A stretch of DNA of 64,000 nt from CAZNUM01 sp046861615 (GCA_046861615.1 JBHHUS010000001.1:1-64000); one strand, 5' to 3'; positions 16,493 to 26,315 are shown, numbered from the stretch's first letter. Notes: a model not told the origin generated them from the sequence alone. Program-made: numbers and translations.

Positions 16493-18796
16493 ATGAGAAC
16501 CCACTTTTTATTTCTTCAGTTTTTCTCGGTGTTGTTTTCGGTTGTTGTGGCCCAGGAAATCATGGTGTCCGGGGCGGTATTGGATAGTGAGGATAATTCT
16601 CCATTGTATGGTGTGAATATTACCGCCGGGAACCTTGGTACCAGTTCGGATGAGAATGGTCGTTTTAATTTCAGTGTGCCGGTTGACGCTGCAATTACAT
16701 TTTCGTACATCGGATACGAATCCATTACTGTTAAGGCGCAGCCGGAGCTTACCATTCATCTTCATCGGACGGTTCTGAGAAGTGCTGAAATTCTGGTGAA
16801 TGCCACCCGGGCAGTTTCCGGTGTAACACCGGTTTCCTTCTCTAATTTAACCGCTGCAGAGATCAAAACTCGCTTCACCGTGGAAGATGTACCCATGGTT
16901 CTGGCTTCGGAACCCGGTGTGTGGGCCTATAGTGAAAGCGGGAACGGAACCGGATATTCCTATATTTCTATTCGCGGCTTTGATCAAAGTAGAATTGCCG
17001 TCCTGCTGGATAATGTCCCATTGAATGACAATGAAAGCCATCAGGTGTACTGGGTGGACCACGGTGATATTTTAAGTGATGCCCAGGATGTCCAAATTCA
17101 GCGGGGTATCGGCAATAGTCTCTATGGCTCTTCGGCCTTCGGAGGCTCTATCAATGTGACCACTTTGATTGCTTCCGACCAGCACGAAGTCGGATTTTCA
17201 GCGGGTAGTGGATCGTTTAATACCTCTAAATACCAGATGCATTACCGCTCCGGTAATGATTTAGGTAGAAATACCAGTCTTTCAATTCGGGCTTCTCAGA
17301 TTGAGTCCGACGGATACCGCGCCGATCATCGCAGTCTCCAAAGAGGACTTTTTTTCGGCCTGGATCATCGGTCGGCAAGGATCACTAATCAATTCCGCGG
17401 TTTAATCGGGTATGAAAATACGCAACTGATATGGGATGGTATCAGCATGGATGACATCAACAACCGCAAAAAACGTCGGGCCGGTTACCAGGCCTACACG
17501 GACAACTTTCTACAACAAATTTATTCTTTGAATTCACTAATCAGTTTTAATCCTGATCTATATTTTCGTAATACCGGTTATTTAGTAATCGGGAAAGGTT
17601 ATTATGAAGTTTATAAACAAAATCGGGATTATTACAGTTACAACCTGGATGTTAATGATCAATATACTGATGAGCAGGAAATGGCCTTGTTTACAGACCT
17701 GTTACGGCGAAAATGGATTGCCAACAATTACTGGGGTATTATTCCGGCGTTGACGTGGAGACGAAAAAACCTGCGTCTGGACATCGGCTCGGAAATGCGG
17801 TTTTACCTTGGGAACCATTTCGGGGAAGTAACTGATTTCTCCAAAGCCAGCCTGGTGGGAGTTTTAGGTTCTGACTGGTACCGTTATTATCAGTACCAGG
17901 GGAAAAAGAATACGTTTTCCGGATTTATTCACTTAGTATGGACGCCGAATGAAAAAGTTACCCTGATGGCCGATTTACAGCGTCAGTTCCATAATTGGCG
18001 CCTGAAACAGAAAAAATTGGGGCATGCTCTCGGTCATCAACTTTCTGCAAACTGGGATTTTCTAAACCCACGCTTGGGAATGATTTATCATCTGAGTGAG
18101 CAATTTTACTGGTTTGTCAATTATGGAAAAGCTCAAAAGGAACCGGCTGACAACCAAATTATTACAGCCGATGATGTCTGGAGCCAACCAGTGATGGCGG
18201 CTGCGGAAGTCATCCATGACTGGGAAATGGGATTCCGTATTTCTCTGGGTAAAGGAGGGGGGAATCTGAATTATTACCGGATTAATTACCGCAATGAACA
18301 ATTAAAAAATATTGATGTGGCTCAGGAAGGGGAATATGAATACTATTCCGCCGATTCCACCACCCATCAGGGCGTAGAATGGGAAATTGAATACCAATTA
18401 AATCCCCGGCTTAATGTAACGGCTAATGGAAGCATTCTTTTAAATACATTTAACGACGGTAATCTGCTGCCTAATATTCCAACTAGCCTGATGAATTGGT
18501 CCTTGGATTATCAACCTTCTACCAACTGGCATTTCTTTGCTTACCTAAAATCAGTTGGAGAAATGTACGTCGATCGTGAGAACAGGGATGAAGGCAGAAT
18601 CAATCCCTATTTTTTACTGGATATCGGCGGATCCTTCTCATATTGGAATTTTAAGCTTCTGGTTAAGGTGAACAATGCTTTTGACAAACTGTATTCCACT
18701 TATGGTTACAGCTATGAATCTGACGGCTACAATGCAGTTTACTGGCCGGGAGCTACCAGGAACGGATTTATCTCACTGTCCTACACGTTTAAATAA
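16493..18796 (+). CDS. TonB-dependent outer membrane receptor, probable thiamin transporter
   Basis: The 767-residue protein has a signal peptide (residues 1-20, ending VVAQ) and a carboxypeptidase-regulatory-like beta domain (about 24-95, including DENGRFNFSVP and SYIGYESITV). A plug domain follows (about 105-225, with ISIRGFDQSRIAVLLDNVPL and RGIGNSLYGSSAFGGSINV), then a beta-barrel ending in FISLSYTFK. It should bring a scarce substrate across the outer membrane using TonB/ExbBD energy. The TPP riboswitch directly upstream points to thiamin or a precursor; riboswitch-controlled receptors of this kind have been predicted in Bacteroidota. No inner-membrane thiamin transporter or kinase is adjacent. 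After the stop a weak ATCCTT/AAGGAT pair is the only structure seen before polA. Confidence 0.88.
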   Translation: MRTHFLFLQFFSVLFSVVVAQEIMVSGAVLDSEDNSPLYGVNITAGNLGTSSDENGRFNFSVPVDAAITFSYIGYESITVKAQPELTIHLHRTVLRSAEILVNATRAVSGVTPVSFSNLTAAEIKTRFTVEDVPMVLASEPGVWAYSESGNGTGYSYISIRGFDQSRIAVLLDNVPLNDNESHQVYWVDHGDILSDAQDVQIQRGIGNSLYGSSAFGGSINVTTLIASDQHEVGFSAGSGSFNTSKYQMHYRSGNDLGRNTSLSIRASQIESDGYRADHRSLQRGLFFGLDHRSARITNQFRGLIGYENTQLIWDGISMDDINNRKKRRAGYQAYTDNFLQQIYSLNSLISFNPDLYFRNTGYLVIGKGYYEVYKQNRDYYSYNLDVNDQYTDEQEMALFTDLLRRKWIANNYWGIIPALTWRRKNLRLDIGSEMRFYLGNHFGEVTDFSKASLVGVLGSDWYRYYQYQGKKNTFSGFIHLVWTPNEKVTLMADLQRQFHNWRLKQKKLGHALGHQLSANWDFLNPRLGMIYHLSEQFYWFVNYGKAQKEPADNQIITADDVWSQPVMAAAEVIHDWEMGFRISLGKGGGNLNYYRINYRNEQLKNIDVAQEGEYEYYSADSTTHQGVEWEIEYQLNPRLNVTANGSILLNTFNDGNLLPNIPTSLMNWSLDYQPSTNWHFFAYLKSVGEMYVDRENRDEGRINPYFLLDIGGSFSYWNFKLLVKVNNAFDKLYSTYGYSYESDGYNAVYWPGATRNGFISLSYTFK

Positions 18797-18946
18797 ATAT
18801 CCTTAATCTCGGACTTATTTTTACCGGTTCAGAGAAGGATTTATATTTTATTACACGAATAAACGGAAATCACACCATCATTCAGAATAAAATGAAACCA
18901 GTTTCACCCCTTGACTGATACAATTTAACTTCAAGCTCACACGGTG

Positions 18947-21661
18947 ATGAAAAAATCAACTCACAAACGTATTTTTCTGATTGACGGCTATGCCCTGCTG
19001 TACCGGGCGCATTTTGCCATGATCCGTAATCCCTTAATCACCAGTTACGGGTTGCATACTTCCGCATTGTTTGGTTTCACGAATCAGGTTTTAAAATTGT
19101 TACGTACCGAAAAGCCGGATTATTTGATGGCGGCCTTTGATTCATCAGAAAAAACATTCCGGCATAAAAAATATCCTGAATACAAGGCCACGCGGGAAAA
19201 AATGCCTGAAGAAATGCGGGCACAACTTCCTTACTTGTGGAAATTAATGGAAGCGCTACGGATTCCAACCTTTGAAAAACCCGGTTTCGAAGCCGATGAT
19301 ATTATTGGCACCATGGCCCGTCACGCCGCCCAAAAGGGATTGGATGTATATATCGTTAGTGGGGATAAGGATTTTATGCAACTGGTGAACGATCAAATAT
19401 TTTTATATGCACCCTCTGGCCGTCAGGCGGAAATCAAAGTGTATGATCGTGAGGGGGTGGAAGCGAAATGGGGCGTTCCGCCGGAAAAAATCATTGATCT
19501 CCTGGGGCTGATGGGAGACAGTTCAGATAACGTCCCTGGAGTCCCGGGAGTGGGTGAAAAAACAGCAGTCAAATTATTGCACGAATATGGTTCCCTGGTA
19601 TCGGCTTTGGAACATGCCGATGAAGTGAAAAATAAACGAGCTCGGGAAGGCCTGCAAAATGGTCGCGAGAAAGCGCTTTTAAGCAAAGAACTGGTAACCA
19701 TCATTACCGATCTGGATCTGGACATTGATTTAACCGATATGGAAACCAACGGATTCGATGTCCCTAACCTGGATGAACTCTTTCGCACCCTGGAATTTCA
19801 GGCGCTTCAGACGCAATTAAATGCCTTTCACGGAGCTCCGACTATCGTTGAGCAGCGTCCTGAGAAACATTATGAAACAATTATGGATGTCGATTCACTG
19901 GTGAATTTTGTCCAATCCGTTAAACCGGAAACACTTTTATCCTTCGATTTGGAAACTACATCATTGAATCCCATGCGAGCTGAAATCGTGGGATTGTCCT
20001 TTTCTGTTGAAGCTAATTCCGGAATTTATGTACCTGTTCAATACAAAGATAAATCAGCCGACAATTTTGGAACTGATGATTTAACCACTGTCCTGGATAT
20101 TCTTCGATCGATACTTGAGTCAAAAGATATTCCTAAAACTGGGCAAAATGTTAAGTTTGACGCGTTGATTCTGAAACACTACGGTGTCCACGTCCGAAAT
20201 ATCGCCTTTGATACCATGCTGGCTGCTCATTTAGTCAGCCCCGAAACTCGTTCCTACAAACTGGATAATCTCAGCCTGGAATATTTGAATTATCGGATGG
20301 TTCCCATTAATGATTTAATCGGAAAAGGACGGAATCAAATTTCCATGGCGGAGGTGCCTCTGGATCAAATCAGTTTTTATGCTGCCGAGGATGCCGATGT
20401 AGCCCTCCAGCTTACGACGCTGTTTAAGCAAAAACTGAAAGAGGAGCATTTAAGCGATTTCTTTTACCAGGTAGAATTACCGCTATTGCCAGTCTTGCTT
20501 GAAATGGAATTCAAAGGGCTATTTGTTGAGCGGAAATTATTGGAGCAAATGTCCCTGGAAATTGGTAAAAAGATTGATGGTTTGGTGGCGGATATTCATC
20601 GCCAGGCGGGTACCGATTTTAATGTGAATTCAACCCAACAATTAGCGGAAATTTTGTTTGATATCATCAAATTACCCCAATACCGAAAACGCTCCACTGC
20701 CGAAGATGTGTTGGAACAGCTGAAACCTCAGCATCCTTTGCCAGGTTTGGTATTAGAATATCGCAAATTGAATAAGTTAAAAAATACCTATGTAGATGTG
20801 TTACCGGAATTGATTCACCCGGAGACAAAACGCATCCACACCACTTTCAGCCAGTCGGTGGCGGCTACCGGACGTTTATCCTCCAGTAATCCGAATTTTC
20901 AGAATATTCCCATTAGAACTGAAATTGGTCGGGAAATCAGGAAAGCATTCCGGGCTCAATATAAAGGCTGGAAAATATTTTCGGCGGATTATTCCCAGAT
21001 TGAATTAAGAATTATGGCTCATCTCAGTCAGGATCCGGCTTTAGTGGATGCTTTCCGGCGTGGTGAAGATATTCACACCCGCACGGCCAGCGATATCTTC
21101 GGGGTGCCCATGGATTCAGTTTTACCGGAAATGCGACGGACTGCCAAGATCGTCAATTTCGGGTTAATGTATGGCGCTGGTCCTTTCCGTTTGAGTCGGG
21201 AACTGGGAATACCCCATTCTGAGGCCAGGGCAGTGATTGAGGCTTATTTTTCACGCTATACTGGAATTAAACAATATATTGATTCAACCCTGGCAAAGGC
21301 ACGGGATTCTCAATATGTGGAAACCATTCTTGGCCGCCGCCGCCCGGTTTGGGATATCGATAGCGAGAATCATCTCCACCGTGAAGCGGCAAAACGAATG
21401 GCCATTAATATGCCGATTCAGGGTACTAATGCTGAAATGATCAAATTAGCAATGATTGCCATTCAAAAACAGTTGACCCAACATCATTTTAAAGCAATGA
21501 TGATTTTACAGATTCATGATGAATTATTGTTTGAAGTTCCTGAAAAAGAATTAGCAGATTTGAAACCGATTATTGTCCGGGAAATGGAGACAGCCCTACC
21601 ATTGTCGATACCGATTGTAGTGGATTGTGGCGTTGGTGATTCCTGGTATGAAGCCCATTAA
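18947..21661 (+). CDS. polA: DNA polymerase I
   Basis: The protein of 904 residues has all three domains. The 5'-3' exonuclease domain (about 1-290) starts with IFLIDGYALLYRAHFA and has GDSSDNVPGVPGVGEKTA. The 3'-5' proofreading domain (about 310-500) keeps the acidic residues of the active site (FDLETTSLNP; NVKFDALIL; YAAEDADVALQL). The polymerase domain (about 515-904) has motifs A (DYSQIELRIMAHLSQD), B (RRTAKIVNFGLMYG) and C (QIHDELLFEVP). It fills gaps and removes RNA primers in replication and repair. An in-frame GTG at 18944 directly precedes the chosen ATG. No ribosome site is clear. An ABC transporter operon starts 13 bases downstream. Confidence 0.96.
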   Translation: MKKSTHKRIFLIDGYALLYRAHFAMIRNPLITSYGLHTSALFGFTNQVLKLLRTEKPDYLMAAFDSSEKTFRHKKYPEYKATREKMPEEMRAQLPYLWKLMEALRIPTFEKPGFEADDIIGTMARHAAQKGLDVYIVSGDKDFMQLVNDQIFLYAPSGRQAEIKVYDREGVEAKWGVPPEKIIDLLGLMGDSSDNVPGVPGVGEKTAVKLLHEYGSLVSALEHADEVKNKRAREGLQNGREKALLSKELVTIITDLDLDIDLTDMETNGFDVPNLDELFRTLEFQALQTQLNAFHGAPTIVEQRPEKHYETIMDVDSLVNFVQSVKPETLLSFDLETTSLNPMRAEIVGLSFSVEANSGIYVPVQYKDKSADNFGTDDLTTVLDILRSILESKDIPKTGQNVKFDALILKHYGVHVRNIAFDTMLAAHLVSPETRSYKLDNLSLEYLNYRMVPINDLIGKGRNQISMAEVPLDQISFYAAEDADVALQLTTLFKQKLKEEHLSDFFYQVELPLLPVLLEMEFKGLFVERKLLEQMSLEIGKKIDGLVADIHRQAGTDFNVNSTQQLAEILFDIIKLPQYRKRSTAEDVLEQLKPQHPLPGLVLEYRKLNKLKNTYVDVLPELIHPETKRIHTTFSQSVAATGRLSSSNPNFQNIPIRTEIGREIRKAFRAQYKGWKIFSADYSQIELRIMAHLSQDPALVDAFRRGEDIHTRTASDIFGVPMDSVLPEMRRTAKIVNFGLMYGAGPFRLSRELGIPHSEARAVIEAYFSRYTGIKQYIDSTLAKARDSQYVETILGRRRPVWDIDSENHLHREAAKRMAINMPIQGTNAEMIKLAMIAIQKQLTQHHFKAMMILQIHDELLFEVPEKELADLKPIIVREMETALPLSIPIVVDCGVGDSWYEAH

Positions 21662-21674
21662 ATAAGCAGGTACG

Positions 21675-22601
21675 ATGGAAGCGAGTATTATCTTAAAAAA
21701 GGTTGGAAAACTATCCGGTCCCCGGACCGTTCTGGCGGGACTTTCCTTTGGGATTGAAAGGGGTTCTCTGCTAGCAATTGTTGGCGATAATGAAGCGGGA
21801 AAATCCACGCTGCTGCGAGTGTTGGCCGGGGTTGAAAATCAGGAATACGGGTCTGTGTACGTCCATGGCCTCGATACGATCAAACGACGTCATGAAACCA
21901 GTACCAGGATTGGATACGTTCCTTTTGAAAATGATCTGGACCCCTGGTTGACGATTGAACAGAACTGCCGTTTTATGGGTTACCTCTACGGGTTGAATGA
22001 TGCCAAAATATCGAAACGCATATCAACTTGTGCCCAGAAATTGGGCCTTGTTGATTATTTATCGAAAAGTGTTAAAAATGTTTCCCCGGGACTCTTAAAG
22101 AAAGCCATGTTATTAAGAGCTCTTGTTCATGATCCGGACATATTGATTTTAGATGAACCAACCGCCTACATGGATGCGGAGTCCTTTCGCCAGACTTGGA
22201 ATCTGTTAAAATCTTTTCATGGTGAAAAAACGGTTTTATATGTCAGTCAGTCTCTGCCGGAAGTGGAGGCGGCTCACGACCGGATTCTCGTTATACAGGA
22301 TGGTAAAATTGTATTAGATGGACATTTAGACCGTCTGTTGGAAAGTACCTTTGAATTTCACCAGTTCCGGATTGACTTTGAATCCCTTTCGGAGGAGCTG
22401 TATTCAAAATTGGTTACCATTCCGCACGTGAAAAAACCTTCCCGGATTGGAGATAGTTTTCTGTTCTACAGCAGCACTCGGAAGGTGTTGTTCGATGTAC
22501 TGAAGCTGGCCGCCGATGCCGTGTTGGTGGACTTGAATTTAAAGAAGCTAGGGTTGCAGGATCTTCTGGATGCCAAATTTGCCCGGGAGGGAATTGAATG
22601 A
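21675..22601 (+). CDS. ABC transporter ATP-binding protein with degenerate motifs
   Basis: The 308-residue protein has an ABC ATPase domain (about 1-225) of the CcmA/drug-exporter type and a C-terminal extension of about 80 residues. Walker A (GDNEAGKST, 37-45) and Walker B with its Glu (ILILDEP, 156-162) are intact. Three other catalytic elements are changed: the Q-loop Gln is Phe84 (YVPFEND), the LSGGQ signature reads VSPGL (136-140), and the H-loop His is Gln192 (YVSQSLPEVE). ATP binding is likely; normal hydrolysis is doubtful. It is coupled by a four-base overlap to a permease gene and starts 13 bases after polA. Substrate and direction of transport are unknown. Confidence 0.85.
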   Translation: MEASIILKKVGKLSGPRTVLAGLSFGIERGSLLAIVGDNEAGKSTLLRVLAGVENQEYGSVYVHGLDTIKRRHETSTRIGYVPFENDLDPWLTIEQNCRFMGYLYGLNDAKISKRISTCAQKLGLVDYLSKSVKNVSPGLLKKAMLLRALVHDPDILILDEPTAYMDAESFRQTWNLLKSFHGEKTVLYVSQSLPEVEAAHDRILVIQDGKIVLDGHLDRLLESTFEFHQFRIDFESLSEELYSKLVTIPHVKKPSRIGDSFLFYSSTRKVLFDVLKLAADAVLVDLNLKKLGLQDLLDAKFAREGIE

Positions 22602-23347
22602 TTCTTGCATTCCTGATCCGACGCTGGTGGTTGATACGAAACCGTTTATTTTCCACCATCAGTTTTCTGATTCTGTTTCCGATAATTCTCCACGTGGGTA
22701 TCACGATGGTGATGAAGAATATTATGGTCCGCAGTATTAATCAGATTCCCTACGAATTATGGGTTTTCCCGGGAATTCTGATGGTCATTTCCGGAGTGGT
22801 TGTTTTCCCCCATTTATACCGGGACTTATTTGATTTACGGGTTCATAAAAAATCACTTATTCCCATGACCCTGGCACCAGTGAGTAAAACGCTGTTAATC
22901 ACTGCTTTTCTGGTGGCTGCCTGTACCGAATCTCTGGTTTTTGTGGTTGTCGGAATGCTGATTCTATCAATTCTGACGCCCTATTCCTTTCCGCTACTGG
23001 GCTATATTTTAATCCCGTTATATGCCATTGGTTTCAGCGCCTTGTTGGGAAACCTGATGATTACCCTGTCTCTTGTTACTGACCGGATTACCACCTATCT
23101 CTCCGCTATTTTGATCGTTTTTATTGTTATTCTATTTGGTTCTGGTATTCTGGTGGAATTTGAGTTTTATCCTTATTCCATTGGTACCGTACTATCTCAT
23201 TTTCCAACCAGTTTAATTTTATCCAGTCTACGGGCGTTGATTTTCTACCACCGGTTTGATTGGCAGGGAATAATTATTCCTCTGATTATAACTTTTGGTT
23301 GGATTTGGATTAACGGAAAACTGCTCCAGCGAAAGTTGAACCAATGA
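22598..23347 (+). CDS. ABC-2 type transporter permease
   Basis: The 249-residue protein has six hydrophobic segments, with a charged loop after the second (YRDLFDLRVHKKSLIPMTLAPVSK) that resembles the coupling region of ABC-2 family permeases. It should form the membrane channel with the ATP-binding protein encoded just upstream, whose stop codon overlaps this start (ATGA, 22598-22601). The end overlaps the next start in the same way. The family commonly exports drugs, lipids or polysaccharides; nothing specifies the substrate here. Confidence 0.83.
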   Translation: MILAFLIRRWWLIRNRLFSTISFLILFPIILHVGITMVMKNIMVRSINQIPYELWVFPGILMVISGVVVFPHLYRDLFDLRVHKKSLIPMTLAPVSKTLLITAFLVAACTESLVFVVVGMLILSILTPYSFPLLGYILIPLYAIGFSALLGNLMITLSLVTDRITTYLSAILIVFIVILFGSGILVEFEFYPYSIGTVLSHFPTSLILSSLRALIFYHRFDWQGIIIPLIITFGWIWINGKLLQRKLNQ

Positions 23348-23814
23348 TCGCTTATTTATCCGGGGCAATGGAATTTGCCCAACAGGAGGGAGCAAATTGG
23401 AGGGAATCCCTGACGCAATGGCTTAGAACCGAGCTGGGACATTCGGTCTATAATCCGGTCCTCGAGTCCGGGAATTTAGCTGAGGAATATAACGCTCATG
23501 ATTATCGCTCATGGAAATATTCTCAGCCGGGGAAATATGCTGAATTCATTCGAAATTGTGTAACGCGGGATTTAGAAATGGTGCAGTCAGTGGATTATAT
23601 AATCTGTCTTTGGAATGAAGGTGTGTTCAAAGGGGCTGGAACCGCTGGAGAAGTGACCATGGGCTATGATTCCGGGAAACCGATTTATTTGGTGAATCAA
23701 CTTCCTCCGGAAGATTTAAGTGGATGGATTATGGCCTGTAGTACGGAAATATTCGGGGACTTTGACTCCTTAAAATCGTTTTTAAAGCGATGTTACCGTA
23801 AACCCGGAAATTGA
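23344..23814 (+). CDS. Nucleoside 2-deoxyribosyltransferase-like protein
   Basis: The 156-residue protein begins IAYLSGAMEF, typical of the glycine-rich start of the nucleoside 2-deoxyribosyltransferase superfamily. It continues with RDLEMVQSVDYIICLW and GAGTAGEVTMGYDSGKPIYLV. In relatives the Glu of the GTxxE motif is the nucleophile and the following Lys-Pro strand is conserved, so the fold call is fairly good. Transfer of deoxyribose between bases, or nucleotide N-glycosidase activity, are the known possibilities. It overlaps the permease gene by four bases and precedes alr by four bases. Its link to the ABC transporter may be transcriptional only. Confidence 0.7.
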   Translation: MIAYLSGAMEFAQQEGANWRESLTQWLRTELGHSVYNPVLESGNLAEEYNAHDYRSWKYSQPGKYAEFIRNCVTRDLEMVQSVDYIICLWNEGVFKGAGTAGEVTMGYDSGKPIYLVNQLPPEDLSGWIMACSTEIFGDFDSLKSFLKRCYRKPGN

Positions 23815-23818
23815 ATTC

Positions 23819-24928
23819 ATGCGAGGACCTAAAGCCTATATTCATTTGGATTGGCTGGTTGAAAATTATCGGCTGGTTCGTTCCCGTGTCGGGGACAAAC
23901 GAATTATGGCCGTTGTGAAAGCCGATGGATATGGTCATGGAGCAGTGGAGTGTGCCCGGATACTTGAAAAAGAAGGTTGTGATTTTTTTGCTGTTTTTAC
24001 AGTTGCTGAAGGCCTTGAATTACGTCAGGCCGGTCTCCAAAGTGATATTTTAATTTTCAGCCGATTGGATTCCCAATTATTGCACTCCGCGGCGGAGAAC
24101 AATTTGATTTTGAACCTGGCTTGGCCCGATGACCTTGACCATACCCTTAATTATCTGCAGAAAAATGGAGAGAGTCCCCGTTTCCATTTAAAAGTGGATA
24201 CCGGTATGACCCGTCTGGGAATGCCAATTGAAGCATTAACCGAAGTGATTAACCGATTGAAACAAAACCCGGGAATACGTTGCGAAGGTATTTATTCACA
24301 TTTAGCTACTGCTGATGAAGGTGATCTGACCTTTGCAGAATTTCAATTGAAACAATTTTCATCAGTTTTGGAGCTTGCTGACAGCTTAGACTACCAATTT
24401 AAATATGTTCATTTGTCTAACAGTGGTGCTGTATTAAATCTGGACCAGAATCCTTTTAATCTGGTTCGTGTGGGTATGTTGCTATATGGTGCCTATCCGT
24501 CTAATGAAGTCCCGATGGAATTGCCCATTCAGCCGGTAATGGAATATCGTGCCCCGGTAGTGACGGTCAGAAAGGTTAAAGCCGGTACTCAAATTAGTTA
24601 TGGCGGTGTTTACTCCACAAAAAGTGACACCACCATCGGCGTAATTCAATGCGGGTTTGCCGACGGCTTTCCCCGGCCCTGGTATGAGTCAGGGCATGTC
24701 TGTTGGCGGGGTTCCCGGTATAAAATCGCCGGGCGGGTATGTATGGATCAATTTATGGTTGATTTTAAAGGACAATCTCCCGGGGTTGGTGAAGAAGTCC
24801 TTTTATTTGGAAAAGGGGGCCCGGACGAACTGAGGGTTGAGGAAATTGCTGCTGCTATACAAACCACTCCTTATGTTATTTTCACCGGAATACATGGCAG
24901 GACACAACACATTTTCTTGAAAGATTAA
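23819..24928 (+). CDS. alr: Alanine racemase
   Basis: The 369-residue PLP enzyme interconverts L- and D-alanine and supplies D-alanine for peptidoglycan. Lys34 in VVKADGYGHG carries PLP, and Tyr261 in QISYGGVYST is the second catalytic base. MTRLGM, CEGIYSHLATAD and the C-terminal RVCMDQFMVDF motif (facing the partner active site) are all present, and the length is normal. The following gene also belongs to a cell-wall-related family (DUF1343), which fits a shared theme. Confidence 0.95.
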   Translation: MRGPKAYIHLDWLVENYRLVRSRVGDKRIMAVVKADGYGHGAVECARILEKEGCDFFAVFTVAEGLELRQAGLQSDILIFSRLDSQLLHSAAENNLILNLAWPDDLDHTLNYLQKNGESPRFHLKVDTGMTRLGMPIEALTEVINRLKQNPGIRCEGIYSHLATADEGDLTFAEFQLKQFSSVLELADSLDYQFKYVHLSNSGAVLNLDQNPFNLVRVGMLLYGAYPSNEVPMELPIQPVMEYRAPVVTVRKVKAGTQISYGGVYSTKSDTTIGVIQCGFADGFPRPWYESGHVCWRGSRYKIAGRVCMDQFMVDFKGQSPGVGEEVLLFGKGGPDELRVEEIAAAIQTTPYVIFTGIHGRTQHIFLKD

Positions 24929-24959
24929 GTACCGGTCATTTTGTCTTTTTAATGAAATA

Positions 24960-26312
24960 ATGATTAAACTGAAAAACACTATTCATAGGATTAGAATATT
25001 TAGATTAATTAAGCTTAAACATAATATCATCCGATTACTGATAATGGTGATTCTATTCCTCACTCCCGGATGGGGACAGAATTTTAAATACAGCACCGTA
25101 TTGCCGGTACCCGATCTATCATTTCATCCCGCTGTATTTTTTGGTCTGGATGTTCTGGAACAAATGGATTTTCAACCTTTATACGGGAAATCGATCGGTG
25201 TTTTCTGCAACCAGTCTGCGGTTGATCGTCAGGGAAGACATCTACTCGATTTACTGAAAGATTATCCGGAGATTGAGGTTAAAATTATTTTCCTTCCTCA
25301 ATATGGTATGTTTGTCACTGAGAATGAGCGTCTGAAGTTTCTCGGTGATCAGGAAATCGATACTGCAACCGGGGCCAGAATTGTGGATCTATTCAGTCGC
25401 CGTGTTATACCACCGGATTGGTCCCTGCGGGACCTTGATCTGATTCTTGTGGATATTCAGGATACTGGTGTGCGCTATTCTACCTATATGACCACTTTAA
25501 CCAAAATCATGGAAGCTGCCAGTGAATGGTCGCTCCCCATGATGGTGCTCGATCGGCCTAATCCTTTACGAGGAGATAGGGTCGATGGTCCTGTCGTTAG
25601 GATACCCTACCAATCGTTCGAAGGCTATCATCTGGTTCCCGTCAGGCATGGATTAACCATTGGTGAGTACGCAATTATGATTAATGAAATGGGCTGGGTA
25701 AAAGATTTGAAACGAGTTGATCTCACTGTAGTCCCCATGATCAACTGGAAGCGGACAAAGTGGTTTGATGATATGGATCATCCCTGGGTAAAGCCGACTC
25801 CTGAATTAATGGATTTGGAAACCAATTTAGCCTACACCGGGTTTGGGTTAATTGAAGGAACTAATTTAAATGATGGCCGGGGTACTGACAGACCCTATCT
25901 GCGTGTAGGAGCTCCCTGGTTGTCTGGACAACATCTGGCCGAACGATTATTGAAGTACAACCTTCCGGGAATTAAACTGCGGGTGGTTCAATATGTCCCG
26001 CGTCATCGTCAGGGAGAAAAAATGATTCCTCTTTACGACGGGGAACTCTGCAGCGGGATTGATATTGAAATAACTGATAAGAACCAGTTTGATCCCTTAG
26101 CCTCCGCTACAACTGTGATTATTCTGGCTAGCCAACTCTACCCCCGGGAGTTCAAATGGGCTGATAATGATCGCATGGATAAATTATATGGCTACAACCA
26201 ACTGCGGATCTTCGCAGCTCAACAAAAACCACCGAACTACCTGCCGCCCCTCTGGTTTCATGATGTAGTCCGGTTTAATGATTTTCGCCGGCGTTTTTTA
26301 ATCTATTATTAG
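24960..26312 (+). CDS. DUF1343 / NamZ-like protein with altered active-site motifs
   Basis: This 450-residue exported protein belongs to the DUF1343 family, whose characterised member NamZ is an exo-N-acetylmuramidase of cell-wall recycling. Family landmarks are DLDLILVDIQDTGVRYSTY, LDRPNPLRGDRVDGP, EGTNLNDGRGTDRPY and YDGELCSGIDIEITD. The first two conserved sites are changed, however: the usual NxTG reads CNQSAVD, and the usual PEHGxxG reads LPQYGMFV, losing the Glu and His. This suggests a different substrate or a non-catalytic role. The signal segment (ILFLTPGWGQ) begins about 30 residues in, so translation may start later. It follows alr and precedes a barrel protein by three bases. Confidence 0.83.
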   Translation: MIKLKNTIHRIRIFRLIKLKHNIIRLLIMVILFLTPGWGQNFKYSTVLPVPDLSFHPAVFFGLDVLEQMDFQPLYGKSIGVFCNQSAVDRQGRHLLDLLKDYPEIEVKIIFLPQYGMFVTENERLKFLGDQEIDTATGARIVDLFSRRVIPPDWSLRDLDLILVDIQDTGVRYSTYMTTLTKIMEAASEWSLPMMVLDRPNPLRGDRVDGPVVRIPYQSFEGYHLVPVRHGLTIGEYAIMINEMGWVKDLKRVDLTVVPMINWKRTKWFDDMDHPWVKPTPELMDLETNLAYTGFGLIEGTNLNDGRGTDRPYLRVGAPWLSGQHLAERLLKYNLPGIKLRVVQYVPRHRQGEKMIPLYDGELCSGIDIEITDKNQFDPLASATTVIILASQLYPREFKWADNDRMDKLYGYNQLRIFAAQQKPPNYLPPLWFHDVVRFNDFRRRFLIYY

Positions 26313-26315
26313 AGT

